From Actinomadura_C alba (lineage in GTDB: Bacteria; Actinomycetota; Actinomycetes; Streptosporangiales; Streptosporangiaceae), in NCBI RefSeq assembly GCF_039530285.1, contig NZ_BAAAOK010000015.1, positions 434,001 through 498,000 on the forward strand: a stretch of 64,000 nucleotides of DNA, in the 5' to 3' direction. Shown here in pieces: positions 42,281-50,983 of this stretch (position 1 is its first letter; each line of letters opens with the position of its first letter). Both the position numbers and the translations under genes were made by a program. The notes beneath the pieces are model-generated. The model saw only the letters and a program-made list of their open reading frames with translations, made no database searches and was not told the DNA's origin.

Positions 42281-42428
42281 CCGACCGTGGTCCGGGCGGC
42301 GGGACGTGGAGCGTCCGGGACCGGGGGACGGCCGGGAACGAGGTACGAGTGATCGGCTGCGACGATGAGCGTGGAACGGCCATGGGGGTCGGCCGCGTCG
42401 AAGGGTCGTACGAAAGGAATGCGTTCAG

Positions 42429-43373
42429 GTGAGCTATCCGTATCCCCATGACCCGTCCCAGCAGCCGCCGGCCGGCCCGCCGCCCGGAGGCTGGGGAGGG
42501 GTGCCGCAGGGACCGGTGCCTCCTCCCGGCGGCCCTGGCTGGCAGCACCGGCAGATGATGCCCGGGGGACCTGGCATGCCGCCCGGCCCGCCCTACGGGC
42601 CGCCGCCGTCCGGTGGGTCCAACACCGGTTTGATCATCGGCTTGGTGGCGGGCGGCGCTTTCATGATCGTCGTCGTTCTGGCGGTCGTGCTCGTCGCGGT
42701 GCGCGGCGGGGACCCGGAGCCGTCCCCGACCGTCCGGACGTCCACGAGCGGCGCACCGGTCGCGGGCGCCGAGCTGAAGCCGAACGAGTATGACGGCGAC
42801 CCCTCGTGGAGCCTGTGGGATCCCCTCAACGACCGCTCGAACGACAGTGCCCCGCTCAGTGCCGAGGAGGTCTTCGGCAGCAGGGACTCCAGCAGTGTCG
42901 AGGACAGCCGCAAGAACCTCTACACAGTGCTCGGCAACGGCGGCCGGCTCGACACCGACTGCGCGCAGGCGGTCTGGGGTGAGGCGCTCAGGTCCGCGCT
43001 GCGGAGCCATGGCTGCACTCAGGCCGTGCGAGGCGTCTACACCGACTCCAGCAGGCGGGTCGTGGGGCACGTCGCGGTGTTCAACCTGCGTGACGTGACC
43101 AGTGCCGACCAGTTCATCAAGGATCTCGACCCCGCGACCGGAAAGGGCTTTCTCGTCCCGCTGTCCGGACAGCCGTCCCCGGTGGAGCGGTTCGGCACCG
43201 GCTACTCCGGGGCCGACGCCGGTGCGTACGGTCACCTGGTGGTCGTGTCCTGGGTCGGCTACACCGATGGCACGAACGACTCCTCCTCGAGCCTGGACGC
43301 CATTGCCCCGCGCTCGGCGGTGGAGCGGGCCGCCAAGAACTTCCTGTTCTCCCGGGTGACCAGGGCCCGCTGA
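42429..43373 (+). CDS. Membrane-anchored extracellular protein, tandem paralogue 3
   Basis: A 314-residue paralogue with a Pro/Gly-rich cytoplasmic N-terminus (1-65, PPGGWGG and MPPGPPYGPPP), a membrane helix (about 67-91) and the same extracellular domain: PLSAEEVF, DTDCAQAVWG, SHGCTQAVRGVY, VFNLRDVTSADQ, FGTGYS and GHLVVVSWVG. AAAGGAA lies about nine bases before GTG 42429. It is about 150 bases after paralogue 2 and the last gene before the gltB regulatory region. Function unknown. Confidence 0.75.
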   Translation: MSYPYPHDPSQQPPAGPPPGGWGGVPQGPVPPPGGPGWQHRQMMPGGPGMPPGPPYGPPPSGGSNTGLIIGLVAGGAFMIVVVLAVVLVAVRGGDPEPSPTVRTSTSGAPVAGAELKPNEYDGDPSWSLWDPLNDRSNDSAPLSAEEVFGSRDSSSVEDSRKNLYTVLGNGGRLDTDCAQAVWGEALRSALRSHGCTQAVRGVYTDSSRRVVGHVAVFNLRDVTSADQFIKDLDPATGKGFLVPLSGQPSPVERFGTGYSGADAGAYGHLVVVSWVGYTDGTNDSSSSLDAIAPRSAVERAAKNFLFSRVTRAR

Positions 43374-43566
43374 CCCGGCGGCCGGTAACGGTACCGAGGC
43401 ACCCGGCCGGTGGCCGCCGAGGGGCCCCGGCGGGTCGCCGCCGTGCCGCTACGGTGCGGCCAGCAGAGATCCTTGAAAACGCATTGCCCCGATTTGGCGG
43501 TTTCTTGTAGCCCTGTGGTATCTCATCGTGGGTACTGGGTACATACATGGAGGATCCACCCCTTAT

Positions 43567-43611
43567 GCAACGCCCGAAAGGCTCCGTCGAACGGTGCCGT
43601 GCGGGCGTTGC
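43567..43611. repeat. 10-bp inverted repeat upstream of gltB
   Basis: GCAACGCCCG (43567-43576) and CGGGCGTTGC (43602-43611) are perfect complements separated by 25 bases. It could be an RNA hairpin in the gltB leader or a terminator of the preceding gene; no U-run follows. Confidence 0.5.
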
Positions 43612-43695
43612 GCTTCCTCAGGGATCATCCGCACGGACGGCGTGACCAGGAGAAGTTTCGCGATCACGGCGATTCGGGGATGATCCCGACGGTGA

Positions 43696-43710
43696 TGTAA
43701 CCTCGTTACA
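43696..43710. promoter_or_regulatory. Candidate operator palindrome upstream of gltB
   Basis: TGTAAC-CTC-GTTACA is a perfect 6-3-6 palindrome 74 bases before the gltB start, in otherwise GC-rich DNA. It does not match the GlnR box pattern. The binding protein is unknown. Confidence 0.45.
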
Positions 43711-43783
43711 CCGCAGGCAGGGCCAACGCCGTCCCCGACTGCACTGACTTAACAGCAGTGACATGACGACGACGGGAGGGTTG

Positions 43784-46700
43784 ATGACGGCTGCCGCCCT
43801 CACTCCTGGGCTGCCAGAACCCCAGGGGCTCTATGACCCGGCCAACGAGCACGACGCCTGCGGCGTCGGCATGGTGGCCGATCTCACCGGACGCAAGAGC
43901 CACGACATCGTCGAGAAGGCTCTGACCGTCCTACGCAATCTGGATCATCGCGGTGCCAAGGGCGCCGAACCCGACGACGGCGACGGCGCGGGCATCCTGA
44001 CCCAGATTCCGGACGCGTTCTTCCGCGAGGTCGTCGACTTCGTGCTACCCGCCCCAGGCGCCTACGCCGCGGGCATCGCGTTCCTGCCCGCCGACGCCGC
44101 CGAGCGCGCCGCCACCGTACGGAAGATCACCGAGGTGGCCGCCGACGAGGGCCTGACGATCCTCGGCTGGCGCGAGATGCCCTACGACCCGCAGTTCTGC
44201 GGGCCGACCGCCCGCCGGGTCATGCCGCACTTCGCCCAGCTCTTCCTGGCGGCCGACGACGGGCGCACCGCCCTGGAGCTGGACCGGCTGGTGTTCTGCA
44301 TGCGCGAGCGCGTCGAGCAGGACACCGGCGTCTACTTCCCCAGCCTGTCCAGCCGCACCATCGTCTACAAGGGCATGCTGACGACCCCCCAGCTGGAGCC
44401 GTTCTTCCCAGACCTGTCCGACCGGCGGTTCACCAGCGCGATCGCGCTGGTGCACTCGCGGTTCTCGACCAACACCTTCCCGGCCTGGGAACTCGCCCAC
44501 CCGTACCGGTTCATCGCCCACAACGGTGAGATCAACACGGTCAAGGGCAACCGGAACTGGATGCGCGCGCGTGAGGCGCTGCTGGCCTCCGACGTGATCC
44601 CCGGCGACCTGTCCCGGATCTACCCGGTGATCGACATCGAGGCGAGCGACACCGCCTCGTTCGACGAGTGCCTGGAGCTGCTGCACCTCGGCGGCCGTTC
44701 CCTGGCCCACTCGGTGCTCATGATGATCCCGGAGGCCTGGGAGAACCACACCGAGATGGATCCGGCCCGCCGGGCCTTCTATGAGTTCCACTCCACCCTC
44801 ATGGAGGCGTGGGACGGCCCCGCGAGCGTGACCTTCACCGACGGCACCGTCGTCGGCGCGGTTCTCGACCGCAACGGCCTGCGCCCCGGCCGCTTCTGGG
44901 TGACCGAGGACGGCTTCGTCGTCCTCGCCAGCGAGGCCGGCGTGCTCGACATCGACCCGGCCACGGTCGTCCGCAAGGGCCGCCTGCAGCCCGGCCGGAT
45001 CTTCCTGGTCGACACCGAGGCCGGCCGCATCATCGAAGACGACGAGATCAAGGCCGAACTCGCCGCCGAGCACCCCTACGCCGACTGGCTGCGCGACGGC
45101 CTCGTACGGTTCGGGGAACTGCCCGCCCGCGAGCTCGAACACCCCAGCCACGAGACCCTCGTCAAGCGGCAGCAGGCCTTCGGCTACACCCAGGAGGAGC
45201 TGCGGATCCTGCTGGCGCCCATGGCCCGCACCGGCGCCGAGCCGATCGGATCCATGGGAACCGACACCCCGCTCGCGGCCCTGTCCGACCGCCCGAGGCT
45301 GCTGTTCGACTACTTCAAGCAGCTGTTCGCCCAGGTCACCAACCCGCCGCTGGACGCCATCCGCGAGGAGCTCGTCACCTCGCTGCAGTCCACCCTCGGC
45401 CCCGAGAGCAACCTGCTCGACCCGGGCCCCGACTCCTGCCGGCGGCTGGTGCTGCCCACCCCGATCCTGGACAACGACGAGCTCGCCAAGATCGTCCACA
45501 TCAACGACGAGGACACCCTCCCCGGCCTGGAGGCCCACGTCGTGCACGGGCTGTACGACGTCAACGGCGGCGGCGAGGCCCTCCAAGAGCGCCTCGCCGA
45601 GATCTGCGACGAGGTGTCCGGCGCCATCCGCGGGGGAGCGCGCATCATCGTGCTCTCCGACCGGGGCTCGGACTCCACCCGGGCGGCGATACCCGCGCTG
45701 ATGTTCACCGGAGCGGTGCACCACCACCTGATCCGGGAGAAGACCCGCACCCAGGTCGGCCTGGTCCTCGAGACCGCCGAGGCCCGCGAGTGCCACCACA
45801 TGGCCCTGCTCATCGGCTACGGCGCATCCGCGATCAACCCCTACCTCGCCATCGAGACGGTCGAGGACCTGGTCAAGGCCGGCGTGATCACCGGCATCGA
45901 GGCCGAGCAGGCCACCCGCAACCTGGTCAAGGCCTACGGCAAGGGCGTGCTCAAGGTCATGTCCAAGATGGGGGTGTCCACGGTCGCCTCCTACACCGGA
46001 GCGCAGATCTTCGAGGCCATCGGCCTCGGCCCCGAGGTCATCGACCGGTGCTTCACGGGCACCACCTCCCGCCTCGGCGGGGTCGGCTTCGACGTCATCG
46101 CTCGCGAGGCCGCCGAGCGCCACCACCGTGCCTACCCGCCCCGCGGCAACGAGGTCGCGCACCGCACCCTCGAGGTCGGCGGCGAGTACCAGTGGCGCCG
46201 GGAGGGCGAGCCGCACCTGTTCAACCCCGACACGGTGTTCAAGCTGCAGCACGCCACCCGCACCCGTCGGTACGAGATCTTCAAGGAGTACACCGCACTG
46301 GTGGACTCCCAGGCCGAGAAGCTCATGACGCTCCGCGGCCTGTTCAAGCTGCGCGAGGGCGTCCGGCCACCGGTCCCGCTCGACGAGGTCGAGCCGGTCT
46401 CCGAGATCGTCAAGCGGTTCTCCACCGGCGCCATGTCGTACGGGTCCATCTCGGCCGAGGCGCACGAGAACCTCGCCATCGCGATGAACCGCCTCGGCGG
46501 CAAGTCCAACACCGGCGAGGGCGGCGAGGACCCCGAGCGGTTCATCCCCGACGGCAACGGCGACCTGCGTCGTTCCGCGGTGAAGCAGGTCGCCTCCGGC
46601 CGCTTCGGCGTCACCTCGGAGTACCTCAGCAACGCCGACGACCTGCAGATCAAGATGGCGCAGGGCGCCAAGCCCGGCGAGGGCGGCCAGCTGCCCGGCC

Positions 46701-48325
46701 ACAAGGTCTACCCCTGGATCGCCAAGACCCGGCACTCCACCCCCGGGGTCGGCCTGATCTCCCCGCCGCCGCACCACGACATCTACTCGATCGAGGACCT
46801 CGCCCAGCTCATCCACGACCTCAAGAACTCCAACCCGTCGGCGCGCGTGCACGTCAAGCTCGTCGCCGAGGTCGGGGTCGGCACGGTCGCGGCCGGCGTG
46901 TCCAAGGCGCACGCCGACGTCGTCCTGATCAGCGGCCACGACGGCGGCACCGGCGCCTCACCGCTCACCTCGATCAAGCACGCGGGCGCGCCGTGGGAGC
47001 TCGGCCTGGCCGAGACCCAGCAGACCCTGCTGCTCAACGGGCTGCGCGACCGGATCGTCGTACAGACCGACGGCCAGATGAAGACCGGCCGCGACGTGAT
47101 CATCGCCGCGCTCCTCGGCGCCGAGGAGTACGGCTTCGCGACCGCGCCGCTGGTGGTCTCCGGCTGCGTCATGATGCGGGTCTGCCACCTCGACACCTGC
47201 CCCGTCGGCGTGGCCACGCAGAACCCCGAGCTGCGCAAGCGGTTCACCGGCAAGCCCGAGTTCGTCGTCAACTTCTTCGAGTTCATCGCCGAGGAGGTAC
47301 GGGAACACCTCGCCGCCCTCGGCTTCCGCTCCCTCGACGAGGCGATCGGGCAGGTCCAGCTGATCGACCCGCGCGACGCCGTCGACCACTGGAAGGCCGG
47401 CGGGCTCGACCTCGCACCGATCCTGCACCGGCCGGAGCTGCCCGAGGGCACCCCGTTGCGCCGCACCACCGCCCAGGACCACGGACTGGAGAAGGCGCTC
47501 GACAACACCCTCATCCAGCTCGCCGAAGGCGCCATCGCCTACGGCGACCCGGTCCGGCTGGACATCCCGATCCGCAACGTGAACCGGACGGTCGGCACCA
47601 TGCTCGGCCACGAGGTCACCAAGAAGTGGGGCGGCGACGGCCTGCCGGACGACACCGTCGACGTCACCTTCACCGGCTCGGCCGGCAACTCGTTCGGTGC
47701 CTTCGTCCCGCGCGGCGTCACCCTCCGGCTGATCGGCGACGCCAACGACTACCTCGGCAAGGGACTGTCCGGCGGCCGCCTCACCGTGCGTCCGCACCCG
47801 GACGCCCCGTTCGTCGCCGAGGAGCAGATCGCCGCCGGCAACGTCGCCCTCTACGGGGCGACCTCCGGCCAGCTGTTCCTGCGCGGCATCGCGGGGGAGC
47901 GGTTCTGCGTCCGCAACTCCGGGGCGACCGCCGTCGTCGAGGGCGTCGGCGACCACGGCTGCGAGTACATGACCGGAGGCCGAGCAGTCATCCTCGGCGC
48001 GACCGGGCGCAACTTCGCGGCCGGCATGTCCGGAGGCATCGCCTACGTCCTCGACCTCGCGCCGGAGCGGGTCAACCCGGAGATGGTCGACCTCGACCCG
48101 CTCTCCGACGACGACCGCGGCTTCCTACGCGAGATCGTCCAGCGGCACCTCGACGAGACCGGATCCGCGATCGCCGAAAAGCTCCTCGCCCACTGGGACG
48201 CCTCGGTCGACCGGTTCGGGAAGGTCATGCCACGCGACTACAAGCGCGTGCTCGAGGCCCGCGCGAAGGCCGAGGCAGAGGGACGAGACGTCGATGACGC
48301 GGTCATGACCGCGGTACACGGCTGA
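43784..48325 (+). CDS. gltB: Glutamate synthase, large subunit
   Basis: Converts glutamine and 2-oxoglutarate to two glutamates with NADPH supplied through GltD. The 1513-residue protein begins with a 25-residue propeptide ending HDA; Cys26 (ACGVGMVADL) is the glutaminase nucleophile after cleavage. Then come the class II amidotransferase domain (26 to about 430), the central domain, the FMN-binding (beta/alpha)8 domain (about 860-1230, GAMSYGSISAEAHENLAIAMNRLGG in two parts) with the 3Fe-4S cysteines in GCVMMRVCHLDTCPVG near 1130, and the C-terminal GXGXG beta-helix. ATG 43784 directly follows GGGAGGG; ATG 43763 is less likely. Confidence 0.97.
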   Translation: MTAAALTPGLPEPQGLYDPANEHDACGVGMVADLTGRKSHDIVEKALTVLRNLDHRGAKGAEPDDGDGAGILTQIPDAFFREVVDFVLPAPGAYAAGIAFLPADAAERAATVRKITEVAADEGLTILGWREMPYDPQFCGPTARRVMPHFAQLFLAADDGRTALELDRLVFCMRERVEQDTGVYFPSLSSRTIVYKGMLTTPQLEPFFPDLSDRRFTSAIALVHSRFSTNTFPAWELAHPYRFIAHNGEINTVKGNRNWMRAREALLASDVIPGDLSRIYPVIDIEASDTASFDECLELLHLGGRSLAHSVLMMIPEAWENHTEMDPARRAFYEFHSTLMEAWDGPASVTFTDGTVVGAVLDRNGLRPGRFWVTEDGFVVLASEAGVLDIDPATVVRKGRLQPGRIFLVDTEAGRIIEDDEIKAELAAEHPYADWLRDGLVRFGELPARELEHPSHETLVKRQQAFGYTQEELRILLAPMARTGAEPIGSMGTDTPLAALSDRPRLLFDYFKQLFAQVTNPPLDAIREELVTSLQSTLGPESNLLDPGPDSCRRLVLPTPILDNDELAKIVHINDEDTLPGLEAHVVHGLYDVNGGGEALQERLAEICDEVSGAIRGGARIIVLSDRGSDSTRAAIPALMFTGAVHHHLIREKTRTQVGLVLETAEARECHHMALLIGYGASAINPYLAIETVEDLVKAGVITGIEAEQATRNLVKAYGKGVLKVMSKMGVSTVASYTGAQIFEAIGLGPEVIDRCFTGTTSRLGGVGFDVIAREAAERHHRAYPPRGNEVAHRTLEVGGEYQWRREGEPHLFNPDTVFKLQHATRTRRYEIFKEYTALVDSQAEKLMTLRGLFKLREGVRPPVPLDEVEPVSEIVKRFSTGAMSYGSISAEAHENLAIAMNRLGGKSNTGEGGEDPERFIPDGNGDLRRSAVKQVASGRFGVTSEYLSNADDLQIKMAQGAKPGEGGQLPGHKVYPWIAKTRHSTPGVGLISPPPHHDIYSIEDLAQLIHDLKNSNPSARVHVKLVAEVGVGTVAAGVSKAHADVVLISGHDGGTGASPLTSIKHAGAPWELGLAETQQTLLLNGLRDRIVVQTDGQMKTGRDVIIAALLGAEEYGFATAPLVVSGCVMMRVCHLDTCPVGVATQNPELRKRFTGKPEFVVNFFEFIAEEVREHLAALGFRSLDEAIGQVQLIDPRDAVDHWKAGGLDLAPILHRPELPEGTPLRRTTAQDHGLEKALDNTLIQLAEGAIAYGDPVRLDIPIRNVNRTVGTMLGHEVTKKWGGDGLPDDTVDVTFTGSAGNSFGAFVPRGVTLRLIGDANDYLGKGLSGGRLTVRPHPDAPFVAEEQIAAGNVALYGATSGQLFLRGIAGERFCVRNSGATAVVEGVGDHGCEYMTGGRAVILGATGRNFAAGMSGGIAYVLDLAPERVNPEMVDLDPLSDDDRGFLREIVQRHLDETGSAIAEKLLAHWDASVDRFGKVMPRDYKRVLEARAKAEAEGRDVDDAVMTAVHG

Positions 48326-48340
48326 AAGGGGGACTGATAC

Positions 48341-49804
48341 ATGGCCGACCCGAAGGGGTTCATGACCCACCCGCGCGAGCTGCCGAGCCGCCGCCCGGTC
48401 GACGTCCGGATCCGTGACTGGCACGAGGTCTACGAGGACTTCGCCCGGCCGGCGCTCGAACGGCAGGCGAGCCGCTGCATGGACTGCGGCATCCCGTTCT
48501 GCCACCAGGGCTGCCCGCTCGGCAACCTCATCCCCGAGTGGAACGACCTCGTCCACCGGTACGACTGGCGGCAGGCCATCGAGCGCCTGCACGCCACGAA
48601 CAACTTCCCCGAGTTCACCGGCAGGCTGTGCCCCGCCCCGTGCGAGACCGCCTGCGTCCTCGGCATCAACTCCGACCCCGTCACCATCAAGCGGATCGAA
48701 GTCGAGATCATCGACCGCGCCTGGGCCGAGGGCTGGGTCCGCCCCCAGCCGCCCGCGGTCAAGACCGGCCGGCGGGTCGCGGTCGTCGGCTCCGGACCGG
48801 CCGGGCTCGCCGCCGCCCAGCAGCTCACCCGCGCCGGTCACGACGTCGTCGTGTACGAGAGGGCCGACCGCATCGGCGGACTGCTCCGCTACGGCATCCC
48901 CGAGTTCAAGATGGAGAAGCGCCACATCGAGCGGCGCATCGCCCAGATGCGCGCCGAGGGCACCGAGTTCAAGACCTCGGTCAACATCGGCGTCGACATC
49001 ACCGCCGACGAGCTGCGGCGCACCCACGACGCCGTGCTGCTCGCCGGCGGTGCCACCGCATGGCGCGACCTGCCCGTACCCGGCCGGGAACTGCGCGGCA
49101 TCCACCAGGCCATGGAGTACCTCCCCGAGTCCAACCGGGTTCAGGAGGGCGACCAGGACCAGCCCGCGATCACCGCGGCGGGCAAGCACGTCGTGGTGAT
49201 CGGTGGTGGCGACACCGGCGCCGACTGCATCGGCACCGCCCTCCGCCAGGGCGCCGCCTCCGTCACCCAGCTCGAGATCATGCCGCGGCCGCCGGAGGCC
49301 CGCCCCGACTCCCAGCCGTGGCCCACCTACCCCATGCTCTTCAAGATCGAGAGCGCCCACGAGGAACTCGCCGACAAGGGCGGCGAGCGCGTCTACGCGT
49401 TCTCCACCCAGGAGTTCGTCGGCGACGACGACGGCAACGTCAAGGCGCTCCGCATGATCGAGGTCGAGGGTCCCGCGAGCGGCTTCAAGCCGATCCCCGG
49501 CACCGAGCGGGAGATCCCGGCGGAACTCGTCACCCTCGCCATGGGCTTCCTCGGGCCAGAGAAGGCCGGCCTGCTCGAACAGCTCGGGGTCGACCTGGAC
49601 GGCCGAGGCAACGTGCAGCGCGACAAGACGTACAAGACCTCACTCGACGGAGTCTTCGTCGCCGGCGACATGGGCCGCGGCCAGTCCCTGATCGTCTGGG
49701 CCATCGCCGAAGGCCGCGCGGCCGCCGCGGGCCTCGACAAGTGGCTCACCGGCCACACCGGCCTGCCGTATCCGATCCCGCCGACGGCCAGGCCCATGGC
49801 CTGA
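48341..49804 (+). CDS. gltD: Glutamate synthase, small subunit
   Basis: FAD/NADPH-binding electron-entry subunit. The 487-residue protein has N-terminal 4Fe-4S cluster cysteines in CMDCGIPFCHQGCPLG (Cys46, 49, 54, 58) and LCPAPCETACVLG, the FAD-binding VAVVGSGPAGLAAAQQL near residue 150 and a second dinucleotide fold HVVVIGGGDTGADCIGTA for NADPH. GDMGRGQSLIVWAIAEGR closes the FAD site. It follows gltB by 15 bases with GGGGGA as ribosome site. Confidence 0.97.
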   Translation: MADPKGFMTHPRELPSRRPVDVRIRDWHEVYEDFARPALERQASRCMDCGIPFCHQGCPLGNLIPEWNDLVHRYDWRQAIERLHATNNFPEFTGRLCPAPCETACVLGINSDPVTIKRIEVEIIDRAWAEGWVRPQPPAVKTGRRVAVVGSGPAGLAAAQQLTRAGHDVVVYERADRIGGLLRYGIPEFKMEKRHIERRIAQMRAEGTEFKTSVNIGVDITADELRRTHDAVLLAGGATAWRDLPVPGRELRGIHQAMEYLPESNRVQEGDQDQPAITAAGKHVVVIGGGDTGADCIGTALRQGAASVTQLEIMPRPPEARPDSQPWPTYPMLFKIESAHEELADKGGERVYAFSTQEFVGDDDGNVKALRMIEVEGPASGFKPIPGTEREIPAELVTLAMGFLGPEKAGLLEQLGVDLDGRGNVQRDKTYKTSLDGVFVAGDMGRGQSLIVWAIAEGRAAAAGLDKWLTGHTGLPYPIPPTARPMA

Positions 49805-49823
49805 TCGACGCACGACCCGGCAC

Positions 49824-49851
49824 CGGGCCCTCCTCGACCGGGGAGGGCCCG
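49824..49851 (+). terminator. Terminator of gltBD
   Basis: CGGGCCCTCC (49824-49833) pairs with GGAGGGCCCG (49842-49851) around eight bases, 19 bases after the gltD stop. Confidence 0.65.
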
Positions 49852-49904
49852 CCCCCTGGTGAAGGGGACGCCGTGGGCACGGCATCGATGGCAGGATCGC
49901 GACC

Positions 49905-50354
49905 ATGAAGACCCACCCGCCGGCACCGCCCGTCGCCCGGGAGGGCACCCGGCCGCCCGACCCCGCACTCCTGCGGCGCATGCGCATCGCCAAGGACACG
50001 ATGGACCGGGACTGGGCCGAGCCGCTGGACGTCGCGACCGTCGCCGCCCGCGCCGGCTACTCCACGTACCACTTCGTACGACGCTTCCGCGAGGTGTACG
50101 GCGAGACCCCGGGGCAGTACCTCAGCCGCCGGCGGATCGAGCGCGCCCAGGACATGCTGCGCTCGGCCAACCTCACCGTCACCGAGATCTGCATGCTGGT
50201 GGGCTTCACCAGCCTCGGCACGTTCTGCACCCGCTTCAAGCAACAGACCGGAATGACCCCCGGCCGGTTCCGCGAGAGCGCCCGCCAGAGCGGATCCGCG
50301 CACGTCCCCGGCTGCTTCGTGCTCTTCTGGGCGGGCGGCTTTCGCGGCGCCTGA
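49905..50354 (+). CDS. Short AraC-family regulator (DNA-binding domain only)
   Basis: A 149-residue protein that is essentially the AraC DNA-binding domain: first helix-turn-helix LDVATVAARAGYSTYHFVRRFREVYGETP, split over residues about 44-72, and second LTVTEICMLVGFTSLGTFCTRFKQQTG (about 90-116). There is no sensor domain. The C-terminal 25 residues are unusual (CFVLFWAGGFRG). It starts seven bases after CAGGAT without ribosome site, probably leaderless. The VOC gene follows 115 bases later behind three direct repeats, so it is the likely target. Confidence 0.88.
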   Translation: MKTHPPAPPVAREGTRPPDPALLRRMRIAKDTMDRDWAEPLDVATVAARAGYSTYHFVRRFREVYGETPGQYLSRRRIERAQDMLRSANLTVTEICMLVGFTSLGTFCTRFKQQTGMTPGRFRESARQSGSAHVPGCFVLFWAGGFRGA

Positions 50355-50406
50355 GCAATTTTCGAGAAGGCGTGAGCGGCCGCCGCTACCTAGCGTGAAC
50401 GCGCAG

Positions 50407-50449
50407 AACCGCGAACACCACACCGCGAACACCCCTACACCGCGAACAC
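50407..50449. repeat. Three direct repeats between AraC and VOC genes
   Basis: ACCGCGAACACC occurs at 50407-50418, 50421-50432 and 50438-50449. Direct repeats upstream of the target gene are typical AraC-family binding sites. Confidence 0.65.
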
Positions 50450-50469
50450 CTCTCGAAGGAGCACATCGA

Positions 50470-50928
50470 ATGATCACGGGACTCGGGCTCGCCACCATCT
50501 GGGTGCTCGACCAGGACTCCGCCAAGGAGTTCTTCACCGAGAAGCTCGGCCTCGAGCTCAGATACGACATGACCCTCGGCGAGGGCGGCATGCGCTGGGT
50601 CACCGTCGGCGCGAAGAACCAGCCGGAACTGCAGCTGACCCTCATGGTGCCCGGCCCCCCGTCGCTGGACCCCGAGTCCGCCGAACAGCTCAAGGCACTG
50701 ATCACCAAGGGAGTGCTCGGAGCCGGCGCTTTCAACACCGACGACTGCCACGCCGCGCACCGCGAGCTGTCCGCCAAGGGCGTCACGTTCCTGCAGGAAC
50801 CCCAGAAACGCCCGTACGGCATCGAGGCCATCTTCCGCGACGACTCGGGCAACTGGTACAGCCTTACCCAGCCCTTCGACGAACTCGACGAGAGCGCCGG
50901 CTGGGGCGGAAGCGAGGAGCAGGCCTAG
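50470..50928 (+). CDS. VOC-superfamily (glyoxalase-like) protein
   Basis: A 152-residue protein with two beta-alpha-beta-beta-beta modules: GLATIWVLDQDSAKEFFTEKLG, in the first, and TDDCHAAHRELSAKGVTF with EAIFRDDSGNWYSLTQP in the second. Members bind metal and act as glyoxalase, dioxygenase or resistance proteins; this one is of the type often paired with AraC regulators. ATG 50470 has AAGGAG eight bases upstream; an upstream start at 50395 would read through the three direct repeats and is unlikely. Confidence 0.87.
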   Translation: MITGLGLATIWVLDQDSAKEFFTEKLGLELRYDMTLGEGGMRWVTVGAKNQPELQLTLMVPGPPSLDPESAEQLKALITKGVLGAGAFNTDDCHAAHRELSAKGVTFLQEPQKRPYGIEAIFRDDSGNWYSLTQPFDELDESAGWGGSEEQA

Positions 50929-50983
50929 AGGAGGGCGGCCGCCGTCCGCTCGCGCTCCTGATCGTGATCTGCGTCAAGCGGCG

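Larger units (their letters stand above)
43374..43783. other. Intergenic region upstream of gltB
   Basis: A 410-base stretch without a convincing gene. It contains a 10-bp inverted repeat (43567-43611), a 15-bp palindrome (43696-43710) and the gltB ribosome site GGGAGGG (43774-43780). A 32-codon ORF starting at 43547 spans the first repeat but shows no coding bias. Confidence 0.5.

Noticed and set aside
43547..43645. A 32-codon ORF upstream of gltB with GGAGG inside it
   Set aside because: It crosses the inverted repeat, has no third-position bias and no recognisable peptide.
43690..43715. GlnR box upstream of gltB
   Set aside because: The palindrome TGTAAC-CTC-GTTACA lacks the gTnAC-n6-GaAAC arrangement.
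44045..48297. Two very long open frames in other frames or strand across gltB
   Set aside because: They are shadows of gltB with Arg/Pro/Gly-rich or His/Asp/Val-rich sequence and no homology.
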